From the NCBI GenBank assembly GCA_022843825.1, contig JALHMX010000004.1, forward strand, positions 1-64,000: a DNA stretch of 64,000 bases, written 5' to 3'. The position numbers and the translations under genes are program-made. The notes below the pieces were generated by a model. The model saw only the letters and a list, made by a program, of their open reading frames with translations, had not been told where the DNA came from and did not search any database. Of the stretch, positions 6,744 to 15,641 are shown piece after piece. Position 1 is the first letter of the stretch; every line of letters begins with the position of its first letter. The DNA is from Pseudobdellovibrionaceae bacterium (GTDB lineage: Bacteria; Bdellovibrionota; Bdellovibrionia; Bdellovibrionales; Bdellovibrionaceae).

Positions 6744-7973
6744 ATGAGATTGAGATTTGCAGTCATCTTCTGCTTAATTAGTATGTTAATTATTGGAAGT
6801 ATTTCTATTTTTTATAAGTCAAAACAGAAAATTATAAATTTTGAAGAAACTGCGCAGGCAGAAACGGAACTTAATGAGGTTGTACCTATAGAGCAACGCT
6901 ATCCCTATGTTATCGAACCAAGGGCGACATTTTCAGAATCTCTTCGTAAATTAGATATATCCCCTAGGGACATTCATGACATCGTGGTGGCGGCTAAGCC
7001 GATAAAAGATTTAGGTCGTTTGCATCCTGGGATAAGATTTCAAATTTTACACGCTCCTAACGAAATTGGAAATTTAGTAAGTATTCGAATTAAATTATCG
7101 CCACAAGAGGTGCTGCTGGTACAAAAAGAATTAAACACCTGGGTGGCCGAAAAAATCACAAAACAGATCCAAACCAAAGTGGCTACTTTTCGGGGTCTTG
7201 TGAAAAGTTCTTTATGGGAGTCTGCGCTTGAGGCCGGAATGAATCCCACCATTATTGCAGAACTGGCAGAAATTTTTGCCTGGCAGGTGGATTTTTCACG
7301 GGAAGTACAGGTAGGGGATCGCTGGCGGTTGTCGGTCGAAGAAGAATTTGTAAAGGGTGAAAGTATTGGGTGGGGATCCATTTTGTCGGCAGAATACATT
7401 AACGGGGCAAACACTTATACGGCTATACTGTTTCGCAAAGAAAAAGAAGATATGGGCTATTTTGCTCCGGACGGAACCAGTCTAAAAAGAGTTTTTTTGA
7501 AAAGTCCGATTCAGTATGGAAGAATTTCTTCTCGATTTTCAAAAAGACGTTTCCATCCGGTTTTAAAAGTGGCGCGACCTCATAATGGTGTTGATTACGC
7601 AGCACCAACAGGAACCCCTATCCGCGCTGTAGGAGATGGCATGATTGCCTTTGTTGGTAGAAGTGGTGGAGGTGGAAATGTCATTACAGTCCGTCATAAT
7701 TCGACGTACACGACAAGCTATAAGCATTTAAGTCGTTTTGCCAAAGGCCTCCGTAAAGGATCATCAGTTCAGCAAGGACAAACGATTGGTTATGTCGGCG
7801 CAACTGGTTTGGCGTCAGGTCCGCATTTGCATTTTGAGTTTTTTGTAAATGGTAGGTACGTCGATCCCCTAAGCCAAAAATTTCCGACGGCAGAGCCTAT
7901 CCCCCCAGATAAGCTCGTCAATTTTTTAGAGATGAAAGATAAGTTTTTTGCCTATTTGCCTGATTGGATTTAG
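6744..7973 (+). CDS. M23-family murein endopeptidase, MepM-like
   Basis: 409 residues: an N-terminal membrane anchor or signal (6-24), a middle region typical of OapA/MepM-like proteins (about 45-260, including a LysM-like start ATFSESLRKLDISPRDIHDIV), and a C-terminal LytM domain. Zinc ligands are visible in RPHNGVDYAAPTGTPI (His, Asp) and GPHLHFEF (HxH). Such enzymes cut peptide cross-links of peptidoglycan in the periplasm. No good ribosome site precedes the ATG. Confidence 0.92.
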   Translation: MRLRFAVIFCLISMLIIGSISIFYKSKQKIINFEETAQAETELNEVVPIEQRYPYVIEPRATFSESLRKLDISPRDIHDIVVAAKPIKDLGRLHPGIRFQILHAPNEIGNLVSIRIKLSPQEVLLVQKELNTWVAEKITKQIQTKVATFRGLVKSSLWESALEAGMNPTIIAELAEIFAWQVDFSREVQVGDRWRLSVEEEFVKGESIGWGSILSAEYINGANTYTAILFRKEKEDMGYFAPDGTSLKRVFLKSPIQYGRISSRFSKRRFHPVLKVARPHNGVDYAAPTGTPIRAVGDGMIAFVGRSGGGGNVITVRHNSTYTTSYKHLSRFAKGLRKGSSVQQGQTIGYVGATGLASGPHLHFEFFVNGRYVDPLSQKFPTAEPIPPDKLVNFLEMKDKFFAYLPDWI

Positions 7974-7983
7974 TTGTAAAAAG

Positions 7984-8373
7984 CTATAAATTCATGGTGA
8001 CGATAAACAATGAAATCAAAGTCGTACCAAAATAAATAAACATATTAGCTGACCCTTGAAAGTCGTAAGTGATTCTTAGTCCGAAGAGTAAAATTCCAAA
8101 AAGAAAAAGTGATCCTAATAAAGCGTAAGGCAAAAGTGCAAAATTAAAAATTGAGGCTATAAATACTAAAGTCAGTAACGCCTCAAAAGTGGCAATCAGC
8201 CAGTAACCGACCGAAGCTTTTCCTGGCAGTTGATTGATAAATGTTTTTTCAAATTGTTTATTGAACCACTCCGGAGTGGAAAGGCTTTTCCACTTATCAA
8301 AAGCAGCGGTGCCAAAAAGTAATACATAAATAAATATAATCGCAAAATTAAGAACAGGTTGAAATGATGCCAT
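7984..8373 (-). CDS. DoxX-like small integral membrane protein
   Basis: 129 residues with four hydrophobic helices. The first helix is followed by FDKWKSLSTPEWFNKQFEKTF, a pattern of DoxX/MauE-type proteins. The cellular role is unknown. The start is supported by GAAGGA 9 bp upstream. Convergent with the M23 peptidase gene. Confidence 0.6.
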   Translation of the reverse strand: MASFQPVLNFAIIFIYVLLFGTAAFDKWKSLSTPEWFNKQFEKTFINQLPGKASVGYWLIATFEALLTLVFIASIFNFALLPYALLGSLFLFGILLFGLRITYDFQGSANMFIYFGTTLISLFIVTMNL

Positions 8374-8464
8374 ATTTGTTTTTCCTTCTTTTTAACTGTA
8401 TCTGAGCATTTAAATTTATATAAGACAAAAAAATTGACTTTCAAAGCTATTTTTATAATTGCTA

Positions 8465-8845
8465 CTAAGCCAGCTTCATATGTTTTTCTAACCAAGTTGC
8501 AATTTCATCAAGGTTGGCTTTGTTTTTGATAACGCGATCAATGATAAAGGATTCTCCGTTGTCAGCATCAACTTTCAGGCGGTATCCATTCATGCGAAGA
8601 AAAATTGCACTGGTGGCGAAGGCCACGCGCTTGTTACCATCAATGAATGCGTGATTTTGGGTAAGACTTTGTAGAAGTGCTGCCGCTTGAAGGGATAAGG
8701 ATTTATAGTATCCCGTTTGGGGGCGCATAAGAGCGCTTTCTAACAGGCCCATATCGCGAACGCCTGCTTTACCGCCGAATCTATCGATAAGACGCACATG
8801 AAGTTCTAAGGTTTCAGTCAGGGTAGGGTAAAGGACGACTTTCAT
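8465..8845 (-). CDS. doc: Doc-type Fic toxin
   Basis: 126 residues, the size of phage P1 Doc. The Fic active-site motif HAFIDGNKR is at residues 65-73 with the catalytic His and the phosphate-binding DGNKR; LLESALMRPQTGYY is a typical Doc N-terminal part. Doc phosphorylates elongation factor Tu and stops translation. Its start overlaps the antitoxin stop by 4 bp. Motifs look intact, so it should be active. Confidence 0.93.
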   Translation of the reverse strand: MKVVLYPTLTETLELHVRLIDRFGGKAGVRDMGLLESALMRPQTGYYKSLSLQAAALLQSLTQNHAFIDGNKRVAFATSAIFLRMNGYRLKVDADNGESFIIDRVIKNKANLDEIATWLEKHMKLA

Positions 8846-9054
8846 TTAGCTAAACGTTTTAAAAGCTCTTCGTGCTCATCTAAGACTTCGCTCATGGCGC
8901 TGCGAAATGCAGGGCGAAGCTTTGAGCGTTGCAGATATTCTGCAACAGCATCCGATACCACACTGGAAATACTGCGATCCGCCGCTTTCGTGTAGGACTT
9001 AAGATCTTTTAACACTTTTTCATCAATCTGAGTGGCAAATTTTTTAGCTTTCAT
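8842..9054 (-). CDS. Ribbon-helix-helix antitoxin paired with Doc
   Basis: 70 residues. The N-terminal half KKFATQIDEKVLKDLKSYTKAADRSISSVVSDAVAEYL is a MetJ/CopG-type ribbon-helix-helix; the C-terminal LDEHEELLKRLAK is a charged helix of the kind that inhibits Doc by masking its active site. First gene of the toxin-antitoxin operon, expected to repress its own promoter. Confidence 0.88.
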   Translation of the reverse strand: MKAKKFATQIDEKVLKDLKSYTKAADRSISSVVSDAVAEYLQRSKLRPAFRSAMSEVLDEHEELLKRLAK

Positions 9055-9068
9055 ATATTAACACTATA

Positions 9069-9084
9069 TCATGATAATTCATGA
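9069..9084 (-). promoter_or_regulatory. Likely operator of the toxin-antitoxin operon
   Basis: Two copies of the palindrome TCATGA separated by TAAT lie 14 bp upstream of the antitoxin ATG. Tandem 6-bp palindromes are the usual target of ribbon-helix-helix repressors. Confidence 0.55.
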
Positions 9085-9102
9085 AATGTCAAGAAAAAGC
9101 CC

Positions 9103-9936
9103 TTAGAAAAACAAACTTCCCACTAACGCCAGATCATTGACATAATTGCCATAAGCGGCGAAATGCCAAGCCTCATCACCAACACCGACGCCAAACCATA
9201 GTTCATGGTGGACATCATCGTCAGTGCTGGTGCTATTTTCACGGTTATTTAAGGTGATTTGATCCGTCAGACTCAGTTGTAAGAAGTCCGCGCGGACCAT
9301 AAGGCCTGGGCTAAGCAACATACGATCGTCGTAGATACTGTCATCGTCATAGTCGCGTTTGCTAGCGTCGATCGTGAATGTCCACTGGCTGGCGACGTAA
9401 GAGTAACCTAAGCCATAAGTTTTATAATCAGTGTTGATAATACTATTGTTGTCGTCTTCACCGCTAAATTCAGCGATAAGACCAAAACGATGTAGGCCGT
9501 TGGGGTTAATCAAAATACCTGCGGTGTACACGTCATCTTGATAGCGAAGTCCCACACCTATATCGACGACCACAGCAGCGGCGCTAATGGCGAAGCGACC
9601 CTCACATCCATCACAGTTGCGGGTGTAGTAGCCGCCAGCAACGCCAGCTTCACCAGTTCCATACCCAAGTTCCGCACCATAACCACTGCTTCCGTTATTA
9701 TTGTTGTCGTCGTTATCTTGATCGTATTGCGCACTGACGCGCCATGAGTCTTGGTAAACCACTCCAACTGGACTTTCACGGGTATATCCAGTCGAGAAAT
9801 TGACCGTGGAGGTGAGTGTCGGGGACGAAATACCTTGGCCAATCGCAATTAGGTTCGTTTGATTTTTAGAGGCTGCGTGAGCTTCAAAGGTGACAAAAGA
9901 AATAAATAAGAACAAAAGGGAAAAGATGCTTTTCAT
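9103..9936 (-). CDS. Predicted outer-membrane beta-barrel protein
   Basis: 277 residues: signal peptide (1-21, ending EAHAA), then alternating amphipathic strands ending in SLFF with a terminal Phe, the Bam recognition feature. Asp/Asn-rich loops (DQDNDDNNNNGSSG; DDDSIYDDR) look like surface or Ca-binding loops, and CDGC may form a disulfide. No known family recognised. The start has AAGGAG 10 bp upstream. Confidence 0.6.
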   Translation of the reverse strand: MKSIFSLLFLFISFVTFEAHAASKNQTNLIAIGQGISSPTLTSTVNFSTGYTRESPVGVVYQDSWRVSAQYDQDNDDNNNNGSSGYGAELGYGTGEAGVAGGYYTRNCDGCEGRFAISAAAVVVDIGVGLRYQDDVYTAGILINPNGLHRFGLIAEFSGEDDNNSIINTDYKTYGLGYSYVASQWTFTIDASKRDYDDDSIYDDRMLLSPGLMVRADFLQLSLTDQITLNNRENSTSTDDDVHHELWFGVGVGDEAWHFAAYGNYVNDLALVGSLFF

Positions 9937-10033
9937 ATAATGGGATCTCCTTGTAGACAGAATTCACCTACAAAGACTTAAGTGCAATTTTTAAAATAAT
10001 TTGGTTTTATAGGGGGGCAGGATGCCCCTGTAT

Positions 10034-10855
10034 TTAAAATAGATTAATAGACGTGTGAATCCAACTCTTAAAAGCGGGTATGTACATACTGGCACTAGCG
10101 GTGTGGCACTCAGTGTTGGGGTCTTTACCAATATTGACGGAGTTGATACCTATTATTTTCTCTGTGCCGGATACATTGACAAAGCTGGGGGCGCCCGAGT
10201 CCCCACGACAAAAACCGCCAGTAGCATCATCCTGACTAAAAACAATCAGAGGGCTTTTAAGATAAGCATTATTTTTAAAACTTTTCTTCGTTTTTCTTAA
10301 GACAAGAGAGTCTTTGGCTTGTTCACTGGTTATTCCATATCCTAACATCAAAACTTCGTCGCTAGTTATATTTTCGTTTTCATCATAAAGTTGTCCGATA
10401 ATATAATTTGAAGGTATTTTTTCTGAAAGATAAATAAGTGCTATGTCACCCTCGCTTTGAAGAGTGCCATCGAACTTAGGGTGAATCATATAAGATACTG
10501 ACGAAATCGTATCATCTGGGGAGTAACCTGACGAGCAATTCATGTCAGGATGAAAAATAGCCTGGATGTCTGTAGGTTGTGCCGCATTCACACAATGGGC
10601 CGCAGTTAATATTATGCGGTCTGAAATAGGAACTCCCGTGCAGGAGGTAACCGTAGAGTTGCGAAGCGCAAGTAACAAAACTACTTTTTTAGCATCATGA
10701 TCATTTTTATCGACGGATGTTCCACTAACTATCTTTGGTGAATTATGTGCGCGACAATCAATATTGAAAGCCGTGGCATTGGGTGATCGATCGCCCATGA
10801 TTTCAGGGGTGCATGAACTTAAAATTAATAATGGGATTAATCCGATTAATTTCAT
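10034..10855 (-). CDS. Lipoprotein serine protease, chymotrypsin fold (S1)
   Basis: 273 residues. Lipobox LSSC places the lipidated Cys at 15. The triad is complete: His87 in LTAAHC, Asp137 in GDIALIYL, Ser220 in CRGDSGAP. The position that is Asp in trypsin (six before the Ser) is Gly214, so the S1 pocket should not favour Lys or Arg. Expected on the outer membrane or exported. Its ATG is 1 bp from the stop of a small upstream frame, and AAGGGA precedes it. Confidence 0.9.
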   Translation of the reverse strand: MKLIGLIPLLILSSCTPEIMGDRSPNATAFNIDCRAHNSPKIVSGTSVDKNDHDAKKVVLLLALRNSTVTSCTGVPISDRIILTAAHCVNAAQPTDIQAIFHPDMNCSSGYSPDDTISSVSYMIHPKFDGTLQSEGDIALIYLSEKIPSNYIIGQLYDENENITSDEVLMLGYGITSEQAKDSLVLRKTKKSFKNNAYLKSPLIVFSQDDATGGFCRGDSGAPSFVNVSGTEKIIGINSVNIGKDPNTECHTASASMYIPAFKSWIHTSINLF

Positions 10856-10856
10856 G

Positions 10857-11030
10857 TTAATTCCCTTTTCGTGGACCCCAAGCTGGACCGACAGAAGAAT
10901 TATTTTCGTTGCGGTCTTTAGTGCGCTTAAACTTGCTAAAAGAAGGTGTTGCAGCGCCAGATTTTCGGGCTTCTATTTTACGGTTTATAATTTCAACAAG
11001 AAGATTAGGTTTGCCCGATGTTTTTTTCAT
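10857..11030 (-). CDS. Small basic protein upstream of the S1 protease
   Basis: A 57-residue frame, start ATG at 11030 and stop 1 bp before the protease ATG. The product begins MKKTSGKPNLLVEIINRKIEARK and ends with a GPAWGPRKGN tail: basic helix first, then a Ser/Asn-rich loop. The tight coupling to the protease and ordered composition suggest a real gene. No family is recognised. The ribosome site is weak. Confidence 0.5.
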   Translation of the reverse strand: MKKTSGKPNLLVEIINRKIEARKSGAATPSFSKFKRTKDRNENNSSVGPAWGPRKGN

Positions 11031-11040
11031 GGGTCTATGA

Positions 11041-11085
11041 CTAACATAAAAAATAGGTTATGGAAGCAGAATTTGGTTATGTTAG
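11041..11085. repeat. 9-bp inverted repeat upstream of the small gene/protease operon
   Basis: CTAACATAA at 11041-11049 and TTATGTTAG at 11077-11085 are perfect inverted copies separated by 27 nt. It sits just upstream of the minus-strand small frame and could be an operator or an RNA hairpin in its leader. Confidence 0.4.
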
Positions 11086-11226
11086 CTTAAAGTGGTTATT
11101 TTTTACAGAGCAGGGCTCTAATTGTTCTAAATTCGCTCTTTTGGCTATCATATTTCTTTAATAGTTGGATGTATTTTTTGATTAGATCTGCTAAAGCAAT
11201 AAAGTCAAGTTTGCGGGGAGTATATA

Positions 11227-12714
11227 GTGACAGCATTTCAAACTCAAAATTACACATTAGAAATGATTTTGCTTATTGGAAGTGTACTTATGATCATATC
11301 TGTACTGGCCAATCGAATTTCATCATCTTTTGGTGTGCCATCTTTAATTTTATTTTTAGGAATTGGTATGCTGGCTGGGTCAGAGGGCCCGGGCGGGATA
11401 GCTTTTAATAATTACTCTCTAGCATATGCTGTTGGAAGCGTTTGTTTGGCGCTTATCATATTTGACGGTGGTATTAGAACATCGTGGAAAAGCGTTCGTT
11501 CTATACTGCCTCTCGGAATTTCTCTTTCCTTCGTGGGAACAATGGTTACCGGAGCATCGACAGGTATATTTGCGCATTACGTATTTGGTTTGACTTGGCT
11601 CGAAGGTCTACTGCTTGGGGCAATTGTCTCTTCGACCGATGCCGCAGCAGTCTTTGGTATTCTAAGGGCTAAAAATTTGTCTTTAAAGGGATCACTCAAG
11701 CAGACTTTGGAGTTTGAAGCCGGCAGTAATGATCCTGTAGCCATCTTTCTAACTATCGGTATTTTAACTCTTATGACGACTCAAGAGGCCAGTCTTTCTA
11801 CTTTACCAATGTTATTCGTTCAGCAACTGGGGTTAGGTTTAGCGTTTGGTTGGTTTGGTGGGCTAGGTATTAAATGGCTAATTAATAATGCGCGAATTGA
11901 ATTTGAAGGTTTATATAATGTACTTTTGATTGGACTTGTTATTTTATTATTTGCTTCGACTGCGCTCATTGGGGGAAGTGGATTTTTGGCTGTATACGTG
12001 GCCGGTGTTTACTTGGGAAATGCGGATTTATTGCAAAAAGTGAATATGATAAGATTTCAAGATGGGATTGCTTGGATTGCGCAAATCATTGTTTTCTTAA
12101 CCTTAGGACTGCTTTCGTATCCCTCTAAGCTTTTAGAAGTTTGGAAGGTAGGAATTGTACTGGCTTTATTTATGATGTTTGTAGCAAGGCCATTAAGTGT
12201 AATTATTGCCGCACCTAGATCAACGTTAAAGCTTAACCAGCGAATGTTTGTATCATGGATTGGATTACGTGGAGCAGCCCCTATTATTTTGGCGACGCTT
12301 CCCTGGAGTATGAACATACCAAACGCCGAATTTTATTTTAATCTGGTTTTTTTCGTGGTGCTTGTTTCAGTTGTGATCCAAGGTGTAAGTATTCCATGGA
12401 TTGCAGAGAAGTTAGGAGTGACGGAGCCTATGCAGGAAGGTCCTGCACGAGAACTCTCTACAGGATTGTTGCCCGCAGGCTTTATTACCGTAGAAGTTAA
12501 GATCAGAAATGATACGCCCACAGAAAATCAAAGACTTATTGACATACACTTGCCTGAAGGAGTTTTACTGACCAGTCTAGAGCGCGAAGGCAGATATTTA
12601 ATTCCAAAAGGAAATACGATACTTACTCATGGCGATAAGATATGGGCTTTGGCGCGACCCGATGATATTGAGTCTTTAACGAAAATATTTGGTTCAGTTA
12701 AGAAGATTACTTAA
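11227..12714 (+). CDS. K+/H+ (or Na+/H+) antiporter, NhaP2/CvrA type
   Basis: 495 residues, GTG start with GGGGAG upstream. Twelve or so membrane helices of the CPA1 family cover residues 12-395, with SSTDAAAVF and EFEAGSNDPVAIFLT (acidic transport site) and FVSWIGLRGAAPIILAT late in the domain. The last 80 residues form a TrkA_C-type regulatory domain. Expected at the inner membrane for potassium or volume control. It is not obviously linked to its neighbours. Confidence 0.9.
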   Translation: MTAFQTQNYTLEMILLIGSVLMIISVLANRISSSFGVPSLILFLGIGMLAGSEGPGGIAFNNYSLAYAVGSVCLALIIFDGGIRTSWKSVRSILPLGISLSFVGTMVTGASTGIFAHYVFGLTWLEGLLLGAIVSSTDAAAVFGILRAKNLSLKGSLKQTLEFEAGSNDPVAIFLTIGILTLMTTQEASLSTLPMLFVQQLGLGLAFGWFGGLGIKWLINNARIEFEGLYNVLLIGLVILLFASTALIGGSGFLAVYVAGVYLGNADLLQKVNMIRFQDGIAWIAQIIVFLTLGLLSYPSKLLEVWKVGIVLALFMMFVARPLSVIIAAPRSTLKLNQRMFVSWIGLRGAAPIILATLPWSMNIPNAEFYFNLVFFVVLVSVVIQGVSIPWIAEKLGVTEPMQEGPARELSTGLLPAGFITVEVKIRNDTPTENQRLIDIHLPEGVLLTSLEREGRYLIPKGNTILTHGDKIWALARPDDIESLTKIFGSVKKIT

Positions 12715-12774
12715 TATAGGTTGCTTATTAATAAGCGCAGACTCTAGATTATAACTGTGTATACTTCTATATAT

Positions 12775-13224
12775 ATGAAAAATGCCTTTATGGTGTTCAT
12801 TATTCTTTTGATTGCACTACCAATAGGAACATCTATTGCTACCTTTGTTTATGCCGATGGGTTTTCATATATGAAAGCTGATCCCAAAGCTTGTATGAAT
12901 TGCCATGTGATGCAATCTCACTTCGAGGCCTGGACTAAATCAACTCATCGGGCAGTTGCGGCCTGTAATGACTGTCATACATCGGGGAATATAGCCTCGA
13001 AGTACAGTCAAAAAGCAGTGAACGGTTTTTTGCACTCATGGGCCTTTACGACAGGTTACTTTCATGAGCCCATTCAGATTAAAGGCTTTAACAAAAGGAT
13101 CGTGATGAAAAACTGTTTAAGTTGTCATTCACAAATGGAGCAAGCCAGTCGTTTTGAGCATACGGGTTTTGGAACTAAAAATTGTTTGGATTGTCATAAA
13201 GGCGTTGGGCATACAAGGTGGTAA
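12775..13224 (+). CDS. nrfH: Cytochrome c nitrite reductase small subunit NrfH
   Basis: 149 residues from ATG 12775 (GTG 12757 is an in-frame alternative). A single N-terminal membrane helix, then four CXXCH haem sites: CMNCH, CNDCH, CLSCH and CLDCH. NrfH takes electrons from menaquinol and hands them to NrfA on the periplasmic face. It is followed by nrfA after 3 bp. Confidence 0.95.
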   Translation: MKNAFMVFIILLIALPIGTSIATFVYADGFSYMKADPKACMNCHVMQSHFEAWTKSTHRAVAACNDCHTSGNIASKYSQKAVNGFLHSWAFTTGYFHEPIQIKGFNKRIVMKNCLSCHSQMEQASRFEHTGFGTKNCLDCHKGVGHTRW

Positions 13225-13227
13225 AGA

Positions 13228-14625
13228 ATGAGCAGATCAATTTTTAAATTAAAAAGATTTTGGTTTGGATTAACAGCTTCGATTTTATTAACGGTGTTTG
13301 CAACGTTTATGATTATAGATATTGTTCAAAAGAAGAATGAAGCTTTGTACATGTATCCGACGTTGATTCAAATTACAGATGAAACAGATGATCCCAAAAT
13401 CTGGGGCGCAAACTTTCCTCATCACTATGCAATGTATATAAAAACGGTGGACCAAACGCGTACGAAATATGGTGGAAGTGAAGCTGTCCCCTATATTCCG
13501 ACAGATAAAGATCCGCGAAGACAGGTCTCTCAGTCTCGTTTAGATGAGGACCCGCGACTTAAAGTCATGTGGGCAGGTTACGCGTTTTCTCATGATTTTC
13601 GAGAAGAGCGGGGACATGCGTACATGCTAGAAGACCAGCTTTATACCAAACGCCATGAAGTCACGAACCAGCCCGGTGCTTGTTTGAATTGTCATGCGTC
13701 CACTTATAATTATATGAAAAGCCTGGGGGATGGGGATATCCACAAGGGTTTTGAAAAAATGAATGCTCTTCCTTACTTTGAAGCCGTAAAAAATGTGAAG
13801 CATCCAGTTTCGTGCATTGACTGCCATACTCCGCAGACCATGACTTTAAGAGTAACTCGCCCGGCTTTTATGGAAGGTATTAAAAAAGTTAAAGCGTTAG
13901 AAGGTATTTCTGAATTTGAAGTCAATCGCGATGCGACACCACAGCAGATGCGAACGTTTGTCTGTGCCCAGTGTCACGTTGAATATTATTTTAAAGGCGA
14001 CACTAAACAACTTACGTTCCCCTGGAACAAAGGACTCCGTGGGGATGATATTTTAAAGTATTATGAAGAAACGGGTCATATCGATTGGAAACATAAGCTA
14101 AGTGATGCTGGTGTTTTAAAGGCGCAACATCCCGAGTTTGAACTTTATAGTCAAGGGATTCATGCTCGCAGTGGTGTGTCTTGCGTAGACTGCCACATGC
14201 CGTACACACGTCAAGGTGCCATGAAGATCTCAGATCATCATATTCAGAGTCCCACTTTAAATATCAATCGTGCTTGTCAGACTTGCCATAGCTGGCCTGA
14301 AGCGGAGCTTAAGGCGCGGATTGAAACTATTCAGGATCGTACTTATGAAGTTCGAGGTGTTGCCTTAGACGCCCTTGATGAATACATAAAACAACTGGCT
14401 GAATCGAAAGACAGTTTAAAAGATAAAGAAGCTTTAAAGAAAGCGCAAAACTTTCAGAAGAAAGCTCAGTTTCTTGTCGACTTTATTGAGGCCGAAAACT
14501 CGATGGGATTTCATGCTCCGGAAGAGGCCTTGAGGTTATTAGGACTTTCCATTGATTATACTCGTCAAGGACAAGGTGTGTTGCACAAAGCTTTACTTAA
14601 TGAAAAACCTAAGTCGGGGAAGTAG
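13228..14625 (+). CDS. nrfA: Ammonia-forming cytochrome c nitrite reductase NrfA
   Basis: 465 residues with a signal or anchor helix (11-32) and five haem sites: C152LNCH, C196IDCH, C246AQCH, C319VDCH and C350QTCH. The active-site region is recognised from CAQCHVEYYF and GIHARSGVSCVDCH (catalytic His312). It reduces nitrite to ammonium with six electrons. The first, catalytic haem has CXXCH rather than the CXXCK of E. coli, so no special haem lyase is needed; none is present nearby. Confidence 0.96.
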   Translation: MSRSIFKLKRFWFGLTASILLTVFATFMIIDIVQKKNEALYMYPTLIQITDETDDPKIWGANFPHHYAMYIKTVDQTRTKYGGSEAVPYIPTDKDPRRQVSQSRLDEDPRLKVMWAGYAFSHDFREERGHAYMLEDQLYTKRHEVTNQPGACLNCHASTYNYMKSLGDGDIHKGFEKMNALPYFEAVKNVKHPVSCIDCHTPQTMTLRVTRPAFMEGIKKVKALEGISEFEVNRDATPQQMRTFVCAQCHVEYYFKGDTKQLTFPWNKGLRGDDILKYYEETGHIDWKHKLSDAGVLKAQHPEFELYSQGIHARSGVSCVDCHMPYTRQGAMKISDHHIQSPTLNINRACQTCHSWPEAELKARIETIQDRTYEVRGVALDALDEYIKQLAESKDSLKDKEALKKAQNFQKKAQFLVDFIEAENSMGFHAPEEALRLLGLSIDYTRQGQGVLHKALLNEKPKSGK

Positions 14626-14789
14626 GGTCAGTGGCGCTTATCTATCGTCATTGTCGCAGACTCACTTGAATTAGATCAGCAACAACGGGGACTTGAAGGC
14701 GTTTGAGAATAGCGTATCTATTGTTGAGTATAAGAGTATACTTAAGACTTAGGCCGGTATTCTCTGGCTTTCAATCACTTAAGGACTAC

Positions 14790-15632
14790 ATGATAAAAAA
14801 TGAAACTGTTTCTGCATCTACGCGTTCGACGTTACTTAATCTTGCTTTACTAATACCTACTTTATTTATTATAGGCTGCAGCGGCTCTTCTGATGCTGAT
14901 AAAAATCCTCGAAATCCTTTTGGTGACGGGCCGGCACCGGTTTCATTATCCCCTAGTGGAGGAGCGGTCAATCCTGCGGATTTAGGTGCTGCGGGAAATT
15001 ATGTGATACTGGCTAAGACCGGAATTTCCAACGTTACTGGATCTACCGTAACCGGAAATATCGGTATTAGTCCGGCGGCCTCAACTTATATTACGGGTTT
15101 TTCTTTAGTTGCTGATGGAACTAATCAATTTGCCACTTCCAGTTCAGTGGTGGGAAATGTTTATGCCGCAACCTATGCAGCACCGACACCAACAAATATG
15201 ACATCAGCGATTGGTAATATGCAAACCGCCTATACGACTGCAGCAGGACGCACTCCCCCGGACTTCAATGAATTAGCCACGGGAAACTTAGGCGGTCTAA
15301 CTTTAGCACCGGGTCTATATAAATGGGGCACGACTGTAACTATTCCGACGAACGTGACGATATCTGGTGGGGCTAATGATACCTGGATATTTCAAATCGC
15401 TGGTGATCTGATTGTAAGCGCAGCAACTAATATAAATCTTGCCGGTGGAGCCCAAGCTAAAAACATTTTTTGGCAAGTGGCGGGTCAGGTCACGATTGGA
15501 ACAACATCTCATTTCGAGGGTATTATTTTATGTAAAACGGCAGTAAGTTTACAAACGTCGGCCACCATGAATGGACGCATCTTCGCTCAAAGTATGGTGT
15601 CACTAGACAACAATGTGATTACAAAACCCTAG
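14790..15632 (+). CDS. DUF3494 ice-binding-like lipoprotein
   Basis: 280 residues from ATG 14790 (AAGGA upstream); a longer frame begins at 14703. Lipobox FIIGC anchors it after a 20-residue hydrophobic signal. The rest is the DUF3494 beta-solenoid: LGAAGNYVILAKTGISNV, GNIGISPAA, LAPGLYKWGTTVTIP and NIFWQVAGQVTIGTTSHFEGIIL. The family contains true ice-binding proteins but also many surface adhesins, so ice binding here is unproven. Ala/Thr/Gly-rich as expected. Confidence 0.88.
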   Translation: MIKNETVSASTRSTLLNLALLIPTLFIIGCSGSSDADKNPRNPFGDGPAPVSLSPSGGAVNPADLGAAGNYVILAKTGISNVTGSTVTGNIGISPAASTYITGFSLVADGTNQFATSSSVVGNVYAATYAAPTPTNMTSAIGNMQTAYTTAAGRTPPDFNELATGNLGGLTLAPGLYKWGTTVTIPTNVTISGGANDTWIFQIAGDLIVSAATNINLAGGAQAKNIFWQVAGQVTIGTTSHFEGIILCKTAVSLQTSATMNGRIFAQSMVSLDNNVITKP

Positions 15633-15641
15633 GACAGCAGT

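Noticed and set aside
14703-15632. Ice-binding activity of the DUF3494 protein
   Set aside because: The fold is shared with many non-ice-binding surface proteins; sequence alone cannot tell.
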